Notes: generated by a model not told the origin, from the letters alone. A stretch of 64,000 bases of DNA from an uncultured Oscillospiraceae bacterium (GCA_934533005.1 CAKTBC010000003.1:1-64000); one strand, 5' to 3'; numbered from the stretch's first letter, positions 7,072 through 15,690 are shown. Numbers and translations: made by a program.

Positions 7072-8802
7072 TTATTTCTTCTCGGCAAGGGAGCGCGCGA
7101 AGGCGGCATAGCGATCCTTTCTCGCTTTGGCCTCCTCAGCGCTGGCGCCTCTCGCCAGGACATACATTTTGATCTTCGGCTCCGTGCCGGACGGGCGGAC
7201 AACGAGTGCCGAGCCGTCGCTCAGCTCAAAGAACAGCACGTTGCTGCCGACGATCGGCGTCTTTTCCACAACGCCGAGGCCGGGGATCACCACGTCGCCG
7301 GTCTGGTAGTCGCGCACACGGGTGACCGGCGTGCCGCCGACCTCCGCCGGGGGCGTCTGACGCAGCGACGCCATGAGCGCGCGCATCTCGCCGAGGCCGT
7401 CCACGCCGTACATGAAGAGATTCACGGTCTCTTCGCTGTAGAAGCCGTATTTGTTGTAGAGCTCGTCGATCGCGTCGATAAGCGTCATGCCGCGGTCGTA
7501 GTAGTACGCCGCCATCTCCGCGGCCATCATGGAGGCAGTCACGGCGTCCTTATCGCGGACGTAATCGCCCATCATATAGCCGTAGCTTTCCTCAAAGGCC
7601 AGGATGTACTCGTAATTGCCCTTCATCTTATACTCGGCGAGCTTCTCCGCCATGAATTTGAAGCCGGTGAACGTTGCTTCAAAGTGGACGTCGTTCGCCT
7701 CGCAGATGCGCTGCACCATCGTCGTGGATACGATCGTGCTCAGCGCCGCGGGGTGCTCCGGCATCGTGCCGGCGGCACGGCGGGCGTTGATGATATAGTC
7801 GAGCAGCAGGCAGCCCATCTGGTTGCCGGTGATGGGGATGTATTCCCCGTTGCGCCGCGCCAGCACGCCGATGCGGTCGCTGTCCGGGTCGGTGCCGATG
7901 ATGAGATCGCTGTCCACCTTTTTGGCCAGGTCGATGGCGAGATAGAAGCCCTCCGGGTTTTCGGGGTTTGGGCTCTTCACGGTGGGGAAGTTGCCGTCGA
8001 GCACCATCTGCTCGGCCACGGGGTAGAGGTGCTTCACGCCCAGACGGTGCAGCGCTTCCGGAACGAGCTTCCAGCCGCAGCCGTGGAACGGCGTATACAC
8101 CACGCGGAAATTGTCGGCGACCTTCGCGACGATGTCGCGGTTGATGGCCTGCGCTTCCACATTTTTGAGGAACGCCTCGTCGGTCTCCTCGCCCATCCAC
8201 TCGATGAGGCCCTTTTCAACGGCCTCGTCAAAGTCCATGCGGCGGGGGGAGCGGAAGATATCGGAATTTTCCATGCGGCGGGCGATCTCGGCCGCGTGCT
8301 GGGGCGGGAGCTGCGCGCCGTCCGACCAGTAGACCTTATAGCCGTTGTACTCCTTGGGGTTGTGGCTGGCCGTAACGTTGATGCCGGCCTCCGCGCCGTA
8401 GTGCCGGATGGCAAAGCTCAGCTCCGGCGTCGGCCGCAGAGATTCGAAAAGGCGCACGTGTACGCCATTCGCAGCCATGATCGCGGCAGCCTCGCGGGCA
8501 AACGCCACGCCGTTGTTGCGGCAGTCGTGGCAGACGCACACGCCGCGCTTCATCGCCTCCGTGCCCTCGGCCACGATCAGCTCGGCAAACGCCTGCGTCG
8601 CATGGCGGATGACATGGATGTTCATGCGGTTCGTGCCGAGACCCATAATGCCGCGCAGTCCGGCGGTGCCGAAAACGAGCGGCGCATAAAACCGGTCCTC
8701 GATCTCCTTGGGATCGTCGCGGATGGCGTCGAGCTCTTTCCATTCCTCTTCGCTCAGCGCCGGGCTGTTGAGCCATTTTTCATAAGTTTCCCGCCAGGTC
8801 AT
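7072..8802 (-). CDS. pgcA: Phosphoglucomutase/phosphomannomutase (alpha-D-phosphohexomutase)
   Basis: A 576-residue enzyme, the length of Bacillus PgcA-type α-phosphoglucomutases, which interconvert glucose 6- and 1-phosphate. All four superfamily loops are visible: TASHNP with the phosphoserine at residue 146, the metal loop GTDPDSDRIG near 300, the sugar-binding EESYGYMMGD near 405, and the phosphate-binding RPSGTEPK near 545. The start has GGAGGAAGAACA in front and overlaps the preceding gene's stop as ATGA. It would supply glucose 1-phosphate for UDP-glucose, the substrate of the dehydrogenase in the glycan locus. PMM activity cannot be excluded. Confidence 0.92.
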   Translation of the reverse strand: MTWRETYEKWLNSPALSEEEWKELDAIRDDPKEIEDRFYAPLVFGTAGLRGIMGLGTNRMNIHVIRHATQAFAELIVAEGTEAMKRGVCVCHDCRNNGVAFAREAAAIMAANGVHVRLFESLRPTPELSFAIRHYGAEAGINVTASHNPKEYNGYKVYWSDGAQLPPQHAAEIARRMENSDIFRSPRRMDFDEAVEKGLIEWMGEETDEAFLKNVEAQAINRDIVAKVADNFRVVYTPFHGCGWKLVPEALHRLGVKHLYPVAEQMVLDGNFPTVKSPNPENPEGFYLAIDLAKKVDSDLIIGTDPDSDRIGVLARRNGEYIPITGNQMGCLLLDYIINARRAAGTMPEHPAALSTIVSTTMVQRICEANDVHFEATFTGFKFMAEKLAEYKMKGNYEYILAFEESYGYMMGDYVRDKDAVTASMMAAEMAAYYYDRGMTLIDAIDELYNKYGFYSEETVNLFMYGVDGLGEMRALMASLRQTPPAEVGGTPVTRVRDYQTGDVVIPGLGVVEKTPIVGSNVLFFELSDGSALVVRPSGTEPKIKMYVLARGASAEEAKARKDRYAAFARSLAEKK

Positions 8803-9131
8803 TGTTCTTCCTCCGTTTCATCGTCGCTCTCCCGGATCAGCTCGCAGGCGTCCTCCCACACCGAGGCGGGAACAAAAATATCAACGCCCGAGCCGCTGAT
8901 GCCGAGGATCAGCTTGCCGAATTGTCCGTCGTTGGGGTACTGGCGCAGGCACGGAATGCCGAACGCCTCCAGCCGCGAGACGAGCATTGTCTCGTCCATG
9001 TCGATGCCCTTGCAATGGCAGAGATAAACGGGCGGCTCCGGCTGCCCCGCTTCGTCTTTGGGCCAGCGCTCGTAAAGATCGCCGGGGAGCTGACGCCCCC
9101 ACTCCGCCGATGCTTTTCCGGTTTCTTCCAT
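8799..9131 (-). CDS. Small DUF2007-like signal-transducing-type protein (110 aa)
   Basis: The C-terminal half (VSRLEAFGIPCLRQYPND...GVDIFVPASVWEDACELI) resembles the small ferredoxin-like DUF2007 fold, which usually follows the pattern 'select subunit, value, position'. The N-terminal part is polar and contains CHCKGIDMDE. The function is unknown in all relatives I know. The start at 9131 has GGGGAGA upstream, and the longer frame has none. The stop overlaps the mutase start by ATGA, so the two are translationally coupled. Confidence 0.6.
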   Translation of the reverse strand: MEETGKASAEWGRQLPGDLYERWPKDEAGQPEPPVYLCHCKGIDMDETMLVSRLEAFGIPCLRQYPNDGQFGKLILGISGSGVDIFVPASVWEDACELIRESDDETEEEQ

Positions 9132-9161
9132 GATGTCTCCCCGCGGGTCGCCCCGCATGTT

Positions 9162-9608
9162 TTATTTATGATATTTCCCGCCCTCGTTGATGTTGAAGGC
9201 GCGGTAAATCTGCTCCAAAACCATGACCCGCGCGAGATGGTGCGGGAACGTCATGCGCGACATGGAAAGGCGGACGTCCGCGGCGCGCTTCACCTCGTCC
9301 GAAAGCCCATCCGAGCCGCCGATGAGAAAGCACACGCGGCTTCTCCCCTGCACGGCGCACTGCGCCATGAGCGAGGCGAGCTCCTCGCTGGAATATCCCT
9401 TTCCTTCAATGCACATCGCAACGACGAATGCGCCGGAGCCGATGCGCGCGAGCATCGCCGCGCCGTCGCGCTTTATGTCGCCGGTCTCCGGAAGCTCGAT
9501 GATGTCCAGCGCGCAGTAGCGCTGCAGGCGTTTGTTGTATTCCTCGCACGCGGCAGCGTAAAAGCTCTCTTTGAGCTTGCCGGTGCAGATCAGTTGGACG
9601 CGCAGCAC
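9162..9608 (-). CDS. rlmH: 23S rRNA (pseudouridine1915-N3)-methyltransferase RlmH
   Basis: A SPOUT-class methyltransferase of 148 residues (family about 155-160) that methylates pseudouridine 1915 of 23S rRNA using S-adenosylmethionine. The C-terminal half shows the family blocks FLIGGSDGLSDEVK, RLSMSRMTFPHHLARVMVLEQ and YRAFNINEGGKYHK. A GTG start at 9608 is used because GGAGGTAACGCC lies directly upstream and the protein then begins LRVQLICTGKLKE. It overlaps the end of walJ by 19 bases, a common Clostridia/Bacilli pairing. Confidence 0.95.
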   Translation of the reverse strand: MLRVQLICTGKLKESFYAAACEEYNKRLQRYCALDIIELPETGDIKRDGAAMLARIGSGAFVVAMCIEGKGYSSEELASLMAQCAVQGRSRVCFLIGGSDGLSDEVKRAADVRLSMSRMTFPHHLARVMVLEQIYRAFNINEGGKYHK

Positions 9609-10387
9609 GGCGTTACCTCCAGCTCCAGATCGCCCTCCGCCGGGGCGACGCACAGCGTCACCGCGGAAAAGCCCTCGCCGTCGAGCGCTTCGCGCACGGC
9701 GGTCTCGGCCAGACGCGGGCGGTTGTTTTCCCGGCTCAGATGGCCGAGCACAAAGGTCTTTACCCCGGTCTTGGCCAGAGCGCAGGCAAGCTTTGCGCAG
9801 TCCTCGTTGGAAAGGTGGCCGCGCTCCGAGAGGATGCGGCGCTTGAGATAGACCGGGTAGCGCCCGGTGCGCAGCATATCGATATCGTGGTTTGCCTCGA
9901 TCACCGCCGCATCGCATCCGGCGAGCGCGTCGAGCATTTCCGCCGTCACGCAGCCGGTGTCGGTGCAGACGCCGAAGCGGGCGTTCTTCCCCGCCAATAC
10001 ATATCCTACGCTCTCGGGCGTGTCGTGCATTGTCGGAAAAGCGGTGAGCGTGAAATTCTTCAGCGCAACACTCTCCCTGACCGGGATCGGGACGATGCGT
10101 CCCTCGAGCCCTGCCGCAGCTCGTTCCAGCGCGTGGGCGACGGTCTGCGGCGCGTACACTTTTACGTTTTTATGATACTTCAGCAGCATCGCGAGTCCCG
10201 CCGTATGGTCGGTGTGCTCGTGCGTGATGAGAACGCCCGCCAGATCGTCCGGCGTGAGCGAGCGGCGCGCAAGGCCGGTCTTGATGCGGCGCAGGGAAAT
10301 GCCCGCGTCGATCAGCACCGCCGTGCGTCCCTCGGTGAGGAGATAGCAGTTGCCGCTCGAGCCGCTGGCAAAGGAGACGAAATTCAT
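9590..10387 (-). CDS. walJ: MBL-fold hydrolase, WalJ/YycJ type
   Basis: A 265-residue metallo-β-lactamase-fold protein. The N-terminal SFASGSSGNCYLL motif and the metal motif THEHTDH (His56, His58, Asp60, His61) identify the YycJ group, which is linked to DNA/cell-wall homeostasis near the WalRK system in Bacilli. Further ligands are in TMHDTPESVGY, GVCTDTGCVT and LGHLSRENN. No walR or walK lies in the window. The start overlaps the murA stop as ATGA, and the end overlaps rlmH. Confidence 0.9.
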   Translation of the reverse strand: MNFVSFASGSSGNCYLLTEGRTAVLIDAGISLRRIKTGLARRSLTPDDLAGVLITHEHTDHTAGLAMLLKYHKNVKVYAPQTVAHALERAAAGLEGRIVPIPVRESVALKNFTLTAFPTMHDTPESVGYVLAGKNARFGVCTDTGCVTAEMLDALAGCDAAVIEANHDIDMLRTGRYPVYLKRRILSERGHLSNEDCAKLACALAKTGVKTFVLGHLSRENNRPRLAETAVREALDGEGFSAVTLCVAPAEGDLELEVTPCCASN

Positions 10388-11679
10388 CCTGCGGCGGCGG
10401 TATCCCGCTCCGTGCCGTCCGGATCATCGATAATACGGATGTCCGCGCCGAGAAGGCGCAGCTTGCCAACGAAGTTTTCGTAGCCGCGCTCGATAAACTG
10501 GATATCCTCCACGAGCGTCACGCCCTTGGCGCAGAGGCCGGCGATGACCATCGCCGCGCCCGCGCGAAGATCGCAGGCGTCCACGGACGCGCCGCGCAGC
10601 GTTTCCACGCCCTCAACGACCGCCACGCGGCCGTCCACGGTCACGGCCGCGCCCATTTTGCGCAGCTCGTTGATGTATTTGTACCGATGATCCCAAACGC
10701 CCTCGGTGATGACGCTCGTGCCTTCCGCCATCGAAAGCGCCACGCCGATCTGCGGCTGCATATCGGTCGGGAAACCGGGGTACGGCTGGGTCTTTACGTT
10801 GGCACGGCGCAGACGCCCCGTCGAGCGGACGAGGACGGACTCGCCGTATTCCTCCACCGTGACGCCCATTTCGCGCAGCTTCGCGGTGATGCAGTCGAGG
10901 TGCTTGGGGATAACGTTTTTGATCAGGACTTCTCCTCCGACGGCGGCAGTGGCGGCCATGTAGGTGCCGGCCTCGATCTGGTCGGGGATGATGGTGTAGG
11001 TGCCGCCGTGGAGCTGCTCCACGCCGTTGACCTTGATGGTGTCCGTACCGGCACCGCGCACGTCCGCGCCCATGGAGTTGAGGAAGTTCGCAAGATCCAC
11101 GATGTGCGGCTCGCGCGCCGCGTTTTCGATGATCGTGCGTCCCTCGGCGAGCACGGCGGCGATCATGATGTTCATCGTTGCGCCGACAGAAACTTTATCG
11201 AGATATACGCTTGCGCCGCGCAGCCGTCCGCCGGGAACGTGCGCGGTGATGAAATCGGAAATATCGACCTCCGCGCCGAGGGCGTTCATGCCCTTGACAT
11301 GCTGGTCGATCGGCCGGACGCCGAAGTTGCAGCCGCCCGGCATCGTGGTGCGGGCAATGCCAAACCGGCCGAGCATCGAGCCGACAAAATAGTACGATGC
11401 GCGGATCTTGCGCATACGGTCATAGTCTGCGCCCATCCAGGTGGCGTTTGAAGCGTCGATCTCCACGGTGGAGCGGTCGATCATTTCCACCTTCGCGCCG
11501 AGCGATTCGAGAATGAGCAGCAGCGCCTCGGTGTCGCTGATCTGGGGCAGGTTTTCGATGCGGCATTTGCCGTTTACCATGAGCGCCGCCGGAATGATGG
11601 CTACCGCCGCGTTCTTCGCGCCGCTGATCTCCACTTCGCCGTGCAGCCGGTTGCCGCCTCTGATTCTATATCTTTCCAA
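10384..11679 (-). CDS. murA: UDP-N-acetylglucosamine 1-carboxyvinyltransferase MurA
   Basis: The first committed step of peptidoglycan synthesis: transfer of enolpyruvate from PEP to UDP-GlcNAc. The 431-residue length is normal. Conserved Lys22 lies in EISGAKNAA and the active-site cysteine (Cys117) in PGGCNFGVRPIDQH, so fosfomycin sensitivity at this site would be expected. A TTG start at 11679 is chosen: AGGAGG lies nine bases upstream and the protein then begins MERYRIRGGNRLHGEV, as in relatives, while the ATG 51 bases earlier lacks a site. A promoter lies at 11743-11771. Confidence 0.95.
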   Translation of the reverse strand: MERYRIRGGNRLHGEVEISGAKNAAVAIIPAALMVNGKCRIENLPQISDTEALLLILESLGAKVEMIDRSTVEIDASNATWMGADYDRMRKIRASYYFVGSMLGRFGIARTTMPGGCNFGVRPIDQHVKGMNALGAEVDISDFITAHVPGGRLRGASVYLDKVSVGATMNIMIAAVLAEGRTIIENAAREPHIVDLANFLNSMGADVRGAGTDTIKVNGVEQLHGGTYTIIPDQIEAGTYMAATAAVGGEVLIKNVIPKHLDCITAKLREMGVTVEEYGESVLVRSTGRLRRANVKTQPYPGFPTDMQPQIGVALSMAEGTSVITEGVWDHRYKYINELRKMGAAVTVDGRVAVVEGVETLRGASVDACDLRAGAAMVIAGLCAKGVTLVEDIQFIERGYENFVGKLRLLGADIRIIDDPDGTERDTAAAG

Positions 11680-11742
11680 GTGTTGACTCCTCCTGATGCG
11701 CATCCAGGGCTTCTGTCTGCCTGTGCCCATAGATACATGGCG

Positions 11743-11771
11743 ATTCTACCATAGCGCAGGGAAAAACGCAA
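11743..11771 (-). promoter_or_regulatory. Sigma-A promoter for murA
   Basis: On the minus strand, TTGCGT, 17 bases, then TAGAAT preceded by TGG (extended -10). It lies between the nudix gene and murA, so murA and downstream genes need not depend on the nudix promoter. Confidence 0.65.
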
Positions 11772-11774
11772 GTC

Positions 11775-12314
11775 TTACTCCCCGGCGAGGATGTGCTCCG
11801 CCTGCAGCACCGCAATGGCGGTTTTGCCGTCGGAGATCTCGCCGCGCTTCACCATGGAGAGCAGGTCGGAAAACGGGAGTTTTACAAGATCGAGGAATTC
11901 GCCCTCGTCGGGATGCGCCTCGCCGCGGGAGAGATCAAGCGCGAGATAGAGATACAGCCGCTCGCTCGAAAAGCCGGGAGACGAATGATACGCGCCGAGC
12001 GGCACGATGCGTCCGGCGGTGAAGCCGGTCTCCTCGCCGAGCTCGCGCGCAGCGCACACGAGCGGGTCTTCCCCGCGCTCGAGCTTACCGGCGGGCGCTT
12101 CGAGCAAATGCTCGCCAATGGGATAGCGGTACTGGCGCACGCAGTAGGCGTTGCCCCCGCCGTCCACTGGGAGAATGCACGCCCCGCCCGGATGCTCCAC
12201 GATCTCGCGGAACGCCTCTGAGCCGTCCGGCAGACGCACGCGGTCGAGACCGACGTTTATAATGATCCCCTCATAGGTGTTGAGGCGGCGCAGCTTTTTT
12301 TCCGTATAATCCAT
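11775..12314 (-). CDS. NUDIX hydrolase, ADP-ribose pyrophosphatase type
   Basis: A 179-residue NUDIX protein. The Nudix box runs GKLERGEDPLVCAARELGEETG, containing REL-EE-G in the right spacing. The context YRYPIGEHLLEAPAGKLE and the downstream GAYHSSPGFSSERLYLYLA are typical of ADP-ribose pyrophosphatases (NudF-like), which split ADP-ribose to AMP and ribose 5-phosphate. A strong AAGGAGAT precedes the ATG. A short intergenic region separates it from a divergent small gene. Confidence 0.88.
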   Translation of the reverse strand: MDYTEKKLRRLNTYEGIIINVGLDRVRLPDGSEAFREIVEHPGGACILPVDGGGNAYCVRQYRYPIGEHLLEAPAGKLERGEDPLVCAARELGEETGFTAGRIVPLGAYHSSPGFSSERLYLYLALDLSRGEAHPDEGEFLDLVKLPFSDLLSMVKRGEISDGKTAIAVLQAEHILAGE

Positions 12315-12425
12315 GTGTACGATCTCCTTTTTCCGCGGCGCGGAGGCATTTCATAACAAGGTATTTTACCACGCCCGCCGCAGCTTTTCCAGCTTTTTTC
12401 ACTATTTATCGGCGGCGGAGGGGCG

Positions 12426-12431
12426 TATAAT
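12426..12431 (+). promoter_or_regulatory. Possible -10 element for the 76-aa gene
   Basis: TATAAT lies 29 bases before the ATG. No convincing -35 sits 17 bases upstream (TATTTA only). Transcription in the opposite direction toward the nudix gene could use an extended -10 (TGGTAAAAT) in the same interval. Confidence 0.4.
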
Positions 12432-12460
12432 GGAAAAAAACGTTCTTGGGGAGGCTGTTT

Positions 12461-12691
12461 ATGCAGAAAAAAGTGAAAAACGCTCAGGCGCTCGCGCTGC
12501 GCGTGCCCGGGCATCCGGGGCTTTCTGACGCCAAAAGGCTCGTGTCCGCCGCGCTCGGCGGGGCAAACTGGGGCGCGCTGGAGATCGAGATCATCGCCGG
12601 GCGGGAGGAGAGCCTGCTGCTCGCGCGTCCGGCAAGCGGCATTTACATATCTCGCAAAGCGCTTTTGCGGCTCGCCGCGCACGGGCGCTAA
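12461..12691 (+). CDS. Small hypothetical protein (76 aa)
   Basis: No family is recognised. It starts MQKKVKNAQALALRVPG and ends with a basic helix (SRKALLRLAAHGR). The middle is an αβ-like pattern (WGALEIEIIAGREESLLLARP). The ATG at 12461 has GGGGAGG eight bases upstream; an ATG 15 bases earlier lacks a site. It has no membrane segment. It lies just before the smpB promoter and diverges from the nudix gene. Confidence 0.55.
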   Translation: MQKKVKNAQALALRVPGHPGLSDAKRLVSAALGGANWGALEIEIIAGREESLLLARPASGIYISRKALLRLAAHGR

Positions 12692-12720
12692 AATCCCCCC
12701 TTTTTCGCTCTTGACAGGCA

Positions 12721-12729
12721 TGGTATAAT
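12721..12729 (+). promoter_or_regulatory. Extended -10 promoter for smpB
   Basis: TGGTATAAT is a perfect extended -10 sequence 35 bases before the smpB start. A TTGACA at 12711 is only seven bases upstream of TATAAT, too close to be its -35, so the promoter probably relies on the TGn extension. Confidence 0.6.
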
Positions 12730-12763
12730 ACTTTTACTGCCAAGGCGGAGGGGGTGGAAGGCC

Positions 12764-13237
12764 ATGCCGAAAAAAGAAGGGATCAAGGAGATCGCTTCCA
12801 ACCGCAAGGCGTTCCACGACTACTTTGTGCTGGAACGCTTTGAAGCGGGCATCGAACTGTTCGGAACGGAGGTAAAATCCATCCGTGCCGGGCAGGTGAA
12901 TCTGAAGGACAGCTACTGCACGATCCGCGAAGGCGAGCTCTTCGTGCGTGGCATGCATGTGAGCCCTTACGAAAAGGGCAACATCTTCAACCGCGACCCG
13001 GTGCGCACCCGGCGGCTGCTGATGCACAAGCGGGAGATCCGCAAGCTCGGCGAGCGCGTGGCGCAGGACGGCGTGGCGCTCGTGCCGCTCTCGCTGTACT
13101 TCAAGGACAGCCGCGTCAAGGTGGAGCTCGGCCTCTGCAAGGGCAAAAAGCTGTACGATAAGCGCGATTCGGACGCCGAGCGCAATGCGAAGCGCGACAT
13201 GGACCGCGCCATGAAAGAAAGGAATTTCAAAGAATGA
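12764..13237 (+). CDS. smpB: SsrA-binding protein SmpB
   Basis: A 157-residue protein that binds the tRNA-like domain of tmRNA and brings it to stalled ribosomes. The OB-fold blocks [40 protein letters not shown] and [15 protein letters not shown] are characteristic, followed by the basic C-terminal helix ([17 protein letters not shown]) that enters the mRNA channel. It overlaps the next gene by ATGA. The tmRNA gene lies about 700 bases downstream on the same strand, giving a compact trans-translation locus. Confidence 0.97.
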   Translation: MPKKEGIKEIASNRKAFHDYFVLERFEAGIELFGTEVKSIRAGQVNLKDSYCTIREGELFVRGMHVSPYEKGNIFNRDPVRTRRLLMHKREIRKLGERVAQDGVALVPLSLYFKDSRVKVELGLCKGKKLYDKRDSDAERNAKRDMDRAMKERNFKE

Positions 13238-13749
13238 ATCCTGTTGTGACCATCGAAATGGAAAACGGCGGCGTTATCAAAGCCGAGCTTTACCCCGAGA
13301 TCGCGCCGGAGAGCGTTCGCAACTTCATCTCCCTCATCAACAAGGGCTTTTACGACGGGCTGATCTTCCACCGCGTCATCCCCGGATTCATGATCCAGGG
13401 CGGCGACCCGGAAGGCACCGGCATGGGCGGCCCCGGCTACCACATTTACGGCGAGTTCCGCGGCAACGGCTTTAAGAATGATCTCAAGCACAAGCGCGGC
13501 GTTTTGAGCATGGCTCGTTCCATGTTCCCCAACAGCGCCGGAAGCCAGTTCTTCATCATGCATGAGGACGCCCCGCACCTTGACGGACAGTACGCCGCGT
13601 TCGGCGCCGTCACCGAGGGCATCGAGGTCGTCGACCAGATCGCCGGCACGCGCACCGACCACAACGACCGCCCCATGGAGCCGCAAGTCATGAAGAAGGT
13701 CACCGTGGAAACCTTCGGTGAAGTTTACCCCGAGCCGAAGAAAAGATAA
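13234..13749 (+). CDS. Cyclophilin-type peptidyl-prolyl isomerase, cytosolic
   Basis: A 171-residue single-domain cyclophilin without a signal peptide. It keeps the full active site: [19 protein letters not shown] with catalytic Arg, [17 protein letters not shown], and [14 protein letters not shown]. It catalyses cis-trans isomerisation of peptidyl-prolyl bonds. Coupled to smpB by an ATGA overlap. Compared with the lipoprotein paralogue at 6424-7002, this copy has the canonical Gln and Asp. Confidence 0.93.
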   Translation: MNPVVTIEMENGGVIKAELYPEIAPESVRNFISLINKGFYDGLIFHRVIPGFMIQGGDPEGTGMGGPGYHIYGEFRGNGFKNDLKHKRGVLSMARSMFPNSAGSQFFIMHEDAPHLDGQYAAFGAVTEGIEVVDQIAGTRTDHNDRPMEPQVMKKVTVETFGEVYPEPKKR

Positions 13750-13949
13750 AAGCAACTAAGGTATAAGGTAATCATCCTTATTCCCCAGCTTATCCCCAAC
13801 AGGCATTCTTTTTGTCTAAGGAAGTTTTTATTCAGACTTATTCCTTATTCCAAAAAGAAGGGGTCCTCCAGGGGGAACATGGTTCCCCCTGGAAATCGCC
13901 TCGCCGCAAAGCGGCGGTTCCATCATTTCCGCAGAAATGATGGCGATTT
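13750..13949. repeat. Intergenic region with three consecutive perfect hairpins before ssrA
   Basis: No gene is present. From 13867 to 13943 three perfect inverted repeats follow one another: TCCAGGGGGAAC with a 3-base loop (13867-13893), CGCCGC-AAA-GCGGCG (13902-13916), and CCATCATTTC with a 4-base loop (13920-13943). None is followed by a T-run. The tmRNA starts seven bases after the last stem. The stretch before them is AT-richer, and I see no clear promoter. Confidence 0.8.
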
Positions 13950-14313
13950 GGGGGCGTACCGGTTTCGACGGGGATGCGGAGATTGGAATAGCGGGCGGAT
14001 GCGCCTACCATCCTTAAAATGGGCAATTATAAATTAAAGAACAACGATAACGTTGCTCTGGCCGCGGCTTAAGCCGTGACCCGTCCCCTCCGGGAGTGCC
14101 TCGGCCCGAAAGCGGGGCGTCGATGAGAGGCGGACGTGAGCGCGCAAAGCTTTGAGCGCGCCATGCATAATGAAGCTACCCGACTTGCCGTCTTGACGTT
14201 TGGCCGGTAACGAGGGAAACAGGGATGCGGAATCCCAAAACAAGCGTCTGCGCCCGGAGAAGTTCCCTTTGAAGCGTTTTCGGACAGGAGTTCAACTCTC
14301 CTCGCCTCCACCA
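13950..14313 (+). ncRNA. ssrA: Transfer-messenger RNA (tmRNA)
   Basis: A one-piece tmRNA. The 5' strand GGGGGCG (13950-13956) pairs with CGCCTCC before ACCA at the 3' end (14313), and the T-arm GGACAGGAGTTCAACTCTCC and the 5' GTACCGGTTTCGACGGGG are classic. The tag frame runs from 14022 to 14072 and encodes GNYKLKNNDNVALAAA followed by TAA. It begins with a Gly resume codon, like the Bacillus tag, and ends ALAAA, which fits ClpXP recognition. It rescues stalled ribosomes together with SmpB. Confidence 0.95.
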
Positions 14314-14320
14314 TATCAAT

Positions 14321-14379
14321 ACAACACCACATGCTCGTCCTGTGCATACCGCGCCGGAGGGGCTAATGGTGTTGTTTTC
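14321..14379 (+). terminator. Probable ssrA terminator
   Basis: ACAACACCA (14321-14329) pairs with TGGTGTTGT (14367-14375) and is followed by TTTCTTT. The loop is long (37 bases) and may itself fold. Confidence 0.5.
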
Positions 14380-14424
14380 TTTGCACACACATACACAAAG
14401 AGCATGGGAGCGAACACATCGGCT

Positions 14425-15567
14425 ATGAGAAAGATATTCTGCCTGCTAAAAAAAGAGCTTATGCTCACAATATCGGTTTTGATGGCGGGGCTCTCGCTCT
14501 TTCTTTCAAAACCCGGCATTGAAACACTCAGAGACATCGACTGGCACACGCTGGCGATCCTTTTTATGATGCTGACGGTGCTGGAAGGGTTTAAAAAGGA
14601 AAATATTTTTCAGCCGGTTTTGAAGCTTTCGGAAAAGATCACCTCCATGACCGGGATCTCCTTCTTTTTGATCTTCGGCGTATTCTTTTCCTCCATGTTC
14701 GTGACGAACGATGTATCTCTGATCGTTTTTGTACCGCTGACGATCCTTCTCTTCCGTACGGCAAAAAAGGAATCCTATATTCTGCCGATCATTTCGATGG
14801 AGAATATAGCGGCGGTCCGTGGTTCTCTGCTGACCCCCTTCGGCAGTCCGCAAAACCTGTTTCTGTTTGAGCAGTCCGGCGTCTCCGTCGGAAAGTTCAT
14901 GCTTCATATGCTGCCGCTGTGGATATCCTCCGCGCTCCTTCTCGGCGGCTTTATCTTCTTTCTGTACCGAAAGGATCCGCGCGAAAGGATCTCCCTGCTC
15001 GGAAGCGCCGGAGAAGCATGGAAGCCGGAGCGAAAAAAGTACAGGAGCCTATATTTGGGGCTCTTTGTGCTGACTGTTGCAGCGGTCGTCTCCCGAACGC
15101 CGCATTGGCCGGCCGCCGCCGGGATCGTGCTTGCGGCAATTTTGCTTTTCGACCCATCCGTACTGATGAAAACGGACTATGTTCTGCTGCTCACCTTTCT
15201 GTGCTTTTTTGTTTTTTCTTCCCAGATCACCGCAAACGAAGCCGTCTCCCGCTTTCTTACCGACGCTGTTGCCGGCCATGAGTATTTCTGGGGGATCGGT
15301 TTGAGCCAGATCATCTCCAACGTGCCTGCCTCCATTGTCCTTTATCCTTTTACCAACAACATGGCGGCTCTTCTGTACGGCGTGGACACAGCCGGACTGT
15401 GCTCCATCATCGGCTCTCTTGCCTCGGTCATCAACTACCGGCTTTATGTACGCTCCTACCCGGGCAAAGGCGGGAAGTTTATGAAGACCTTTACTCTCAT
15501 CAGTTGGGCTTTCTTCCTGATCGTGGTCGTTCCCGGGTACTTTCTTTCAAAGCACTGGCTGTTTTAG
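14425..15567 (+). CDS. ArsB/NhaD/SLC13-like ion transporter
   Basis: A 380-residue protein with about ten transmembrane helices. The pattern WHTLAILFMMLTVLEGFKKENIF, then VTNDVSLIVFVPLTILLF and later ISNVPASIVLYPFTNN resembles the two re-entrant Asn-containing hairpins of the ion-transporter superfamily (citrate/arsenite/Na+ antiporter group). The substrate cannot be told. The start is uncertain: ATG 14404, 14425 or 14461 are possible and none has a good ribosome site; 14425 is chosen because a basic residue run then precedes the first helix. A strong terminator follows. Confidence 0.65.
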   Translation: MRKIFCLLKKELMLTISVLMAGLSLFLSKPGIETLRDIDWHTLAILFMMLTVLEGFKKENIFQPVLKLSEKITSMTGISFFLIFGVFFSSMFVTNDVSLIVFVPLTILLFRTAKKESYILPIISMENIAAVRGSLLTPFGSPQNLFLFEQSGVSVGKFMLHMLPLWISSALLLGGFIFFLYRKDPRERISLLGSAGEAWKPERKKYRSLYLGLFVLTVAAVVSRTPHWPAAAGIVLAAILLFDPSVLMKTDYVLLLTFLCFFVFSSQITANEAVSRFLTDAVAGHEYFWGIGLSQIISNVPASIVLYPFTNNMAALLYGVDTAGLCSIIGSLASVINYRLYVRSYPGKGGKFMKTFTLISWAFFLIVVVPGYFLSKHWLF

Positions 15568-15600
15568 TTGGCCGTATGCCAGCATCCATACCGTCGATCT

Positions 15601-15641
15601 CCCCTATGCAGGGTCTCCGTTTTCCTGCATAGGGGTTTTTG
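15601..15641 (+). terminator. Terminator after the ion transporter
   Basis: A perfect 12-bp stem CCCCTATGCAGG/CCTGCATAGGGG is followed by TTTTTG. Confidence 0.85.
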
Positions 15642-15690
15642 TTTAAATGAGGATCCGCACAGTGTTCATAAATTGTTTACGCTCCGCCGG

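Noticed and set aside
6397..9027. An 876-codon open frame on the + strand
   Set aside because: It runs antisense through the cyclophilin, phosphohexomutase and small DUF2007-like genes, whose motifs are convincing; a single gene across several operon borders is implausible.
12711..12716. TTGACA before smpB as a -35 box
   Set aside because: Only seven bases separate it from TATAAT; the spacing is impossible for sigma-A. An extended -10 was annotated instead.
14300..14420. Genomic island or prophage attachment at the tmRNA 3' end
   Set aside because: tmRNA genes are common integration sites, but no integrase, no repeated 3' end copy and no foreign gene block follow.
14200..14424. N-terminal extension of the ion transporter through the tmRNA gene
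   Set aside because: The open frame starts inside ssrA; tmRNA identity is certain, so the transporter must start after it.
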